Shown: positions 23,098-25,806 of the stretch, in pieces
Layout of the letters: each line of letters begins with the position of its first letter
Position numbering within the stretch: position 1 is the stretch's first letter
Source: JAJTHJ01 sp046316025
Lineage (GTDB): Bacteria; Pseudomonadota; Gammaproteobacteria; Burkholderiales; Burkholderiaceae_F
Direction: 5' to 3'
Length of the DNA: 25,806 nt
NCBI GenBank assembly: GCA_046316025.1
Contig: JBKCXU010000156.1
Span: forward strand, 1-25,806
Made by a program: the position numbers and the translations under genes
Notes under the pieces: model-generated
Told to the model about the DNA's origin: nothing
The model's database searches: none
What the model saw: only the letters and a program-made list of their open reading frames with translations

Positions 23098-24431
23098 TTC
23101 CGAGCAGGGGACTCGGGCAAACCCCCGCCAACAATCCGTATATCCCGCTGCGGGAAGGGGATTTCAATGCCTTCCGTGCGCAGCCGGCGCAGGATTTCTC
23201 GGTTCACGTCGGAAAGCACGTTAAGGCGGCCATTTTCGGGATCGTCGATCCACACGGACAGGGACAACATCACCCCGTCGGCGGCAAAGTTCGTCAGCAA
23301 CGCACTCGGCGCCGGCTCAGCCAACACCCGCGGCACCGCGCGCCCCGACTCCACCAGCACGCCCAGCGCGCGCTCGACGTCGCTGGAGTAGGCCACGCTC
23401 ACCTCGGTGCGCAGCATCACCTTGGGATCGGTGTAGCTCAGGTTGGACACCGGCTCGGCCACCAGCTTCTCGTTGGGCACGATCGCCTCGGTACCGTCCA
23501 GCCCGCGCAGCACCGTGTAGCGGGTCTTGATCTCGGTGACTTTGCCGGTGTGCTTGTCCACCGTGATCATGTCACCGATGGTGATGCTGCGGTCGAGCAG
23601 AATGATGAATCCGCTGACATAGCTGCTGGCGATCCGCTGCAAGCCCAGCCCGAGGCCCACGCCGAGCGCACCGCCGAACACCGACAGCACCGTCAGGTCG
23701 ATCCCCACCAGCGACAGCGCGGCCAGCACGCCGACCAGCACCAGCAGCGCGCGAAACAGGCGCGACAGCACGACGCGCAGGTTCAAATCCAGCGTCTCGG
23801 CGTGCATCAGCCGCGTCTCAAGCGCAGACCCCGCCCACAGCGCCACCAGCAGCGTCAGCAGCACCGTCATCGTCGCCACCGCCACGTCCCACAGCGACAC
23901 CCGGGTGCCGCCCAGGGGCAATACGACCTCGGCCAGCCAGCCGTGCACCTCGTGCGCCCAGCCGGTCAGATACAACGCAACGACGGCCCAGATCGCCAGC
24001 GCCAGCACGCGCTCGAAGGGGGCCAGCCAGCGCACCTGCGGCAGCGCCCGCCGCAGCACGTAGACGAGCAGCCGGACCACCGCCATCGCCACCAGCAGCG
24101 TCAACGCCAGCCGCAACATGCGCTCGTCCGCGCTGCGCTTGAACACGTGCAGCGCGCGCAAAGCCGCCGCCGACCCCAACACCGTCAGCGCGGCAACGAC
24201 CGGAAACGCCAATCGGCGAAAGCCCGCTATGGAGAAACGCAGCGCATCGCCCGGCAGCCCTGCGGTGCCGAGCGCATCCAGTCGCCCCTGCGTCCAGCCG
24301 CGCACCCAGCGCGCGACGAGCCAGGCAAGCGCCAGCGCGGCGGCGATCGCCGTCAGCGACCAGGCCACCGGCGGGTGGGAAATGCCTTCCGTCAGGGAGT
24401 CGAGCAGCTCGTGCAGCGGCGAGCCGTTCAT
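23094..24431 (-). CDS. MscS-family mechanosensitive ion channel
   Basis: A 445-residue membrane protein. Several N-terminal helices (about residues 22-245) lead into the MscS core: the Gly/Ala-rich pore helix TVLSVFGGALGVGLGLGLQR (248-267), then YVSGFIILLDRSITIGDMIT and the beta domain with GKVTEIKTRYTVLRGLDGTE and VPNEKLV, ending in an alpha/beta domain near FPQRDIRIV. Such channels open when the membrane is stretched and release solutes during osmotic downshock. It is larger than E. coli MscS (286 residues), with extra N-terminal helices. ATG 24431 overlaps the stop of the methyltransferase gene (ATGA), so the two are coupled. Confidence 0.92.
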   Translation of the reverse strand: MNGSPLHELLDSLTEGISHPPVAWSLTAIAAALALAWLVARWVRGWTQGRLDALGTAGLPGDALRFSIAGFRRLAFPVVAALTVLGSAAALRALHVFKRSADERMLRLALTLLVAMAVVRLLVYVLRRALPQVRWLAPFERVLALAIWAVVALYLTGWAHEVHGWLAEVVLPLGGTRVSLWDVAVATMTVLLTLLVALWAGSALETRLMHAETLDLNLRVVLSRLFRALLVLVGVLAALSLVGIDLTVLSVFGGALGVGLGLGLQRIASSYVSGFIILLDRSITIGDMITVDKHTGKVTEIKTRYTVLRGLDGTEAIVPNEKLVAEPVSNLSYTDPKVMLRTEVSVAYSSDVERALGVLVESGRAVPRVLAEPAPSALLTNFAADGVMLSLSVWIDDPENGRLNVLSDVNREILRRLRTEGIEIPFPQRDIRIVGGGLPESPARN

Positions 24432-25720
24432 CGCCGGCGCTCCAGCACCGCGGCAAAGAAGCCGTCGGTGCCGTGCAGATGCGGCAGCATCGTGAACCAC
24501 GGTGCGAAGCGCTGCGCCTCCGGCACCGCGATGCCCTGCTCCTGCAAGACCTCGGCGGCCGGCAGCGGCGCAAACTGCGGCTGCTCGGCGAGAAACTCTT
24601 CGATCACTTCTTGATTCTCCAGCGTCAACAGCGAACAGGTGGCGTAGACGAGCCGCCCGCCCGGTTTGAGCATCCGCGCCGCCGCGCGCAGCACGCTGCG
24701 CTGCACGGCGTTGACGCGAGCGAGTTCGGCTTCGTCGAAGCGCCACTTCAGATCCGGGTTGCGCCGCAGCGTGCCGCTGCCGGAACACGGCGCATCGACC
24801 AGCACGCGGTCGATCTTTCCGGCCAGCCGCTTCACGCGGCTGTCGTTCTCGCTGGCGATCGCCACCGGATGCACGTTGGACAGGCCCGCGCGCGCCATTC
24901 GCGGCGACAGGCCGGCCAGCCGCTTGGCATGGATGTCGAAAGCGTAGAGCCGCCCGGTCGAGCGCATCAACGCGCCCAGCGCCAGCGTCTTGCCGCCGGC
25001 ACCCGCGCAGAAGTCCACCACCATCTCACCGCGCTTGGGCTGCACCAGCCGCGCGATCAACTGGCTGCCTTCGTCCTGCACCTCGATCAGCCCGTCGCGG
25101 TACAGCGGCCAGCGCGTTAGGCCCGGCTTGTCGAACAGGCGTATGCCCTCGGGCGAATACGCGGTCGGCTGCGCGGCGAGCGGCGCGTGCTCGCGCGTCG
25201 GCTGGCGCAGTTCGGTGAGCACCGCGTCGCGCTGGGTCTTCATCGAGTTCACGCGCAGATCGAGCGGCGCGGCTTCGGTGAGCGCCGCCAGCAGCGGCTC
25301 GGCGTCGTGGTACTGCGCGGTCACGCGCTGGAAGAGCCACAGCGGCACTTCGGCGCGCACCGTCGCCGGCGCCGTGTCGAGCTTCAGTGCGAGAGCATGG
25401 CGCACGGCGCGCTCGTCGCCGCGCAGCGCGCGCCCGTCGAGCGACGCGAACCCGTGCTCGCGCGCGAGCGCGATGAGCGCGACCAGCCGCGGCGCGCGTG
25501 CCGGCTGCGCGGGTTGCATCTGCCACTTGAGGGTCGCCAGATGGCGCAGCGCGTAGAAGCAGCCCTCGGCGATCAGACCGCGGTCGCGCTGGCCGAGCTT
25601 GGGGTGCATCTTGAAGTAGCGCGACATCGCCGCGTCGGCCGGGCCGTCGAAGCGCAGCACCTGCGCGAGTAGTGCCGCGAGGCTGTCGACGACGAGGGAG
25701 GTGATGCGGGGGGAGTTCAT
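24428..25720 (-). CDS. rsmB: RsmB/NOP-family RNA (cytosine-5) methyltransferase
   Basis: A 430-residue SAM-dependent RNA m5C methyltransferase. An N-terminal NusB-like helical part (residues ~10-140) precedes the Rossmann-fold catalytic domain with motif I DFCAGAGGKT (236-245), DAPCSGSGTLRRNPDLKW with Cys312, and YATCSLL with the nucleophile Cys362. That layout fits RsmB, which methylates C967 of 16S rRNA; other members of the RsmB/NOP family act at other sites, so the exact target is inferred. No fmt or trk genes, the usual E. coli neighbours, are seen. The start ATG 25720 has GGGGGAG-like purines shortly upstream, and a repeat element lies about 50 bases beyond. Confidence 0.9.
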   Translation of the reverse strand: MNSPRITSLVVDSLAALLAQVLRFDGPADAAMSRYFKMHPKLGQRDRGLIAEGCFYALRHLATLKWQMQPAQPARAPRLVALIALAREHGFASLDGRALRGDERAVRHALALKLDTAPATVRAEVPLWLFQRVTAQYHDAEPLLAALTEAAPLDLRVNSMKTQRDAVLTELRQPTREHAPLAAQPTAYSPEGIRLFDKPGLTRWPLYRDGLIEVQDEGSQLIARLVQPKRGEMVVDFCAGAGGKTLALGALMRSTGRLYAFDIHAKRLAGLSPRMARAGLSNVHPVAIASENDSRVKRLAGKIDRVLVDAPCSGSGTLRRNPDLKWRFDEAELARVNAVQRSVLRAAARMLKPGGRLVYATCSLLTLENQEVIEEFLAEQPQFAPLPAAEVLQEQGIAVPEAQRFAPWFTMLPHLHGTDGFFAAVLERRR

Positions 25721-25770
25721 TGGAACGTCGGCGAGTTGCGCGAAGCGGTCGAAGTTGCCGGCACCAATGC

Positions 25771-25806
25771 CCCCTCACCCGGCGCCGTCGGCGCCACCCT
25801 CTCCCG
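25771..25806. repeat. Inverted-repeat element (CCCTCACCC family), copy 3, cut by the window edge
   Basis: CCCTCACCCGGCGCC followed by GGCGCCACCCTCTCCCG matches the left part of the copy at 3339-3430 almost base for base. The small internal hairpin differs (GGCGCC-GTC-GGCGCC here, GGCGC-TGC-GCGCC there) but remains paired. The right half lies outside the window. The 50 bases between it and rsmB show nothing recognisable. Confidence 0.75.

Overview
The window is about 25.8 kb of GC-rich chromosomal DNA. Its gene content and order point to a betaproteobacterium of Burkholderiales or Rhodocyclales type: radC-rpmB-rpmG, fkpB-ispH, a DUF3488 transglutaminase next to mltB, and nagK/maiA-type genes. 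The genus cannot be read from the sequence. Coding density is high, and no gene-free stretch exceeds about 180 bases. The few gaps mostly hold inverted-repeat elements, terminators or operator-like palindromes. I see no prophage, insertion sequence, CRISPR array, toxin-antitoxin pair or defence island.

Layout: (1) 1-3288, plus strand: the 3' end of a probable GNAT acetyltransferase, a TgpA-type membrane transglutaminase, and an overlapping mltB lytic transglycosylase broken by an in-frame TGA. (2) 3469-7878, minus strand: a tightly packed operon of a fumarylpyruvate hydrolase-like protein, TRAP transporter subunits DctP, DctQ and DctM, and a maleylacetoacetate/maleylpyruvate isomerase, which suggests uptake and late-stage catabolism of a gentisate-like aromatic acid. 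(3) 7912-10775: a divergent ferric-iron ABC transporter pair (fbpB, fbpC) around a strong Fur-box-like palindrome, with no substrate-binding protein nearby. (4) 10923-15109: katG with an OxyR-like upstream site, then a penicillin-binding-protein-like serine hydrolase with a C-terminal membrane domain. (5) 15140-16412: tRNA-Ser(GGA), a 74-bp palindrome and tsaD. (6) 16416-20535, minus strand: fkpB, ispH, a chalcone-isomerase-like secreted protein, xerD, ybaK and plsY. (7) 20567-21759, plus strand: radC, then rpmB and rpmG with a clear promoter, leader hairpin and terminator. (8) 21825-25720, minus strand: rsmB-like methyltransferase, mscS-type channel, and a fatty-acid desaturase preceded by an FNR-like box.

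Most of the window is ordinary housekeeping and metabolic DNA, and I found no convincing wholly new system. The best leads are: the in-frame stop in mltB; a repeat element read in frame at the start of dctP; a four-cysteine cluster in the regulatory domain of FbpC under a Fur-like site; an FNR-like box in front of an oxygen-requiring desaturase; the transposase-like C-terminal extension of that desaturase; and the 74-bp palindrome between tRNA-Ser and tsaD.
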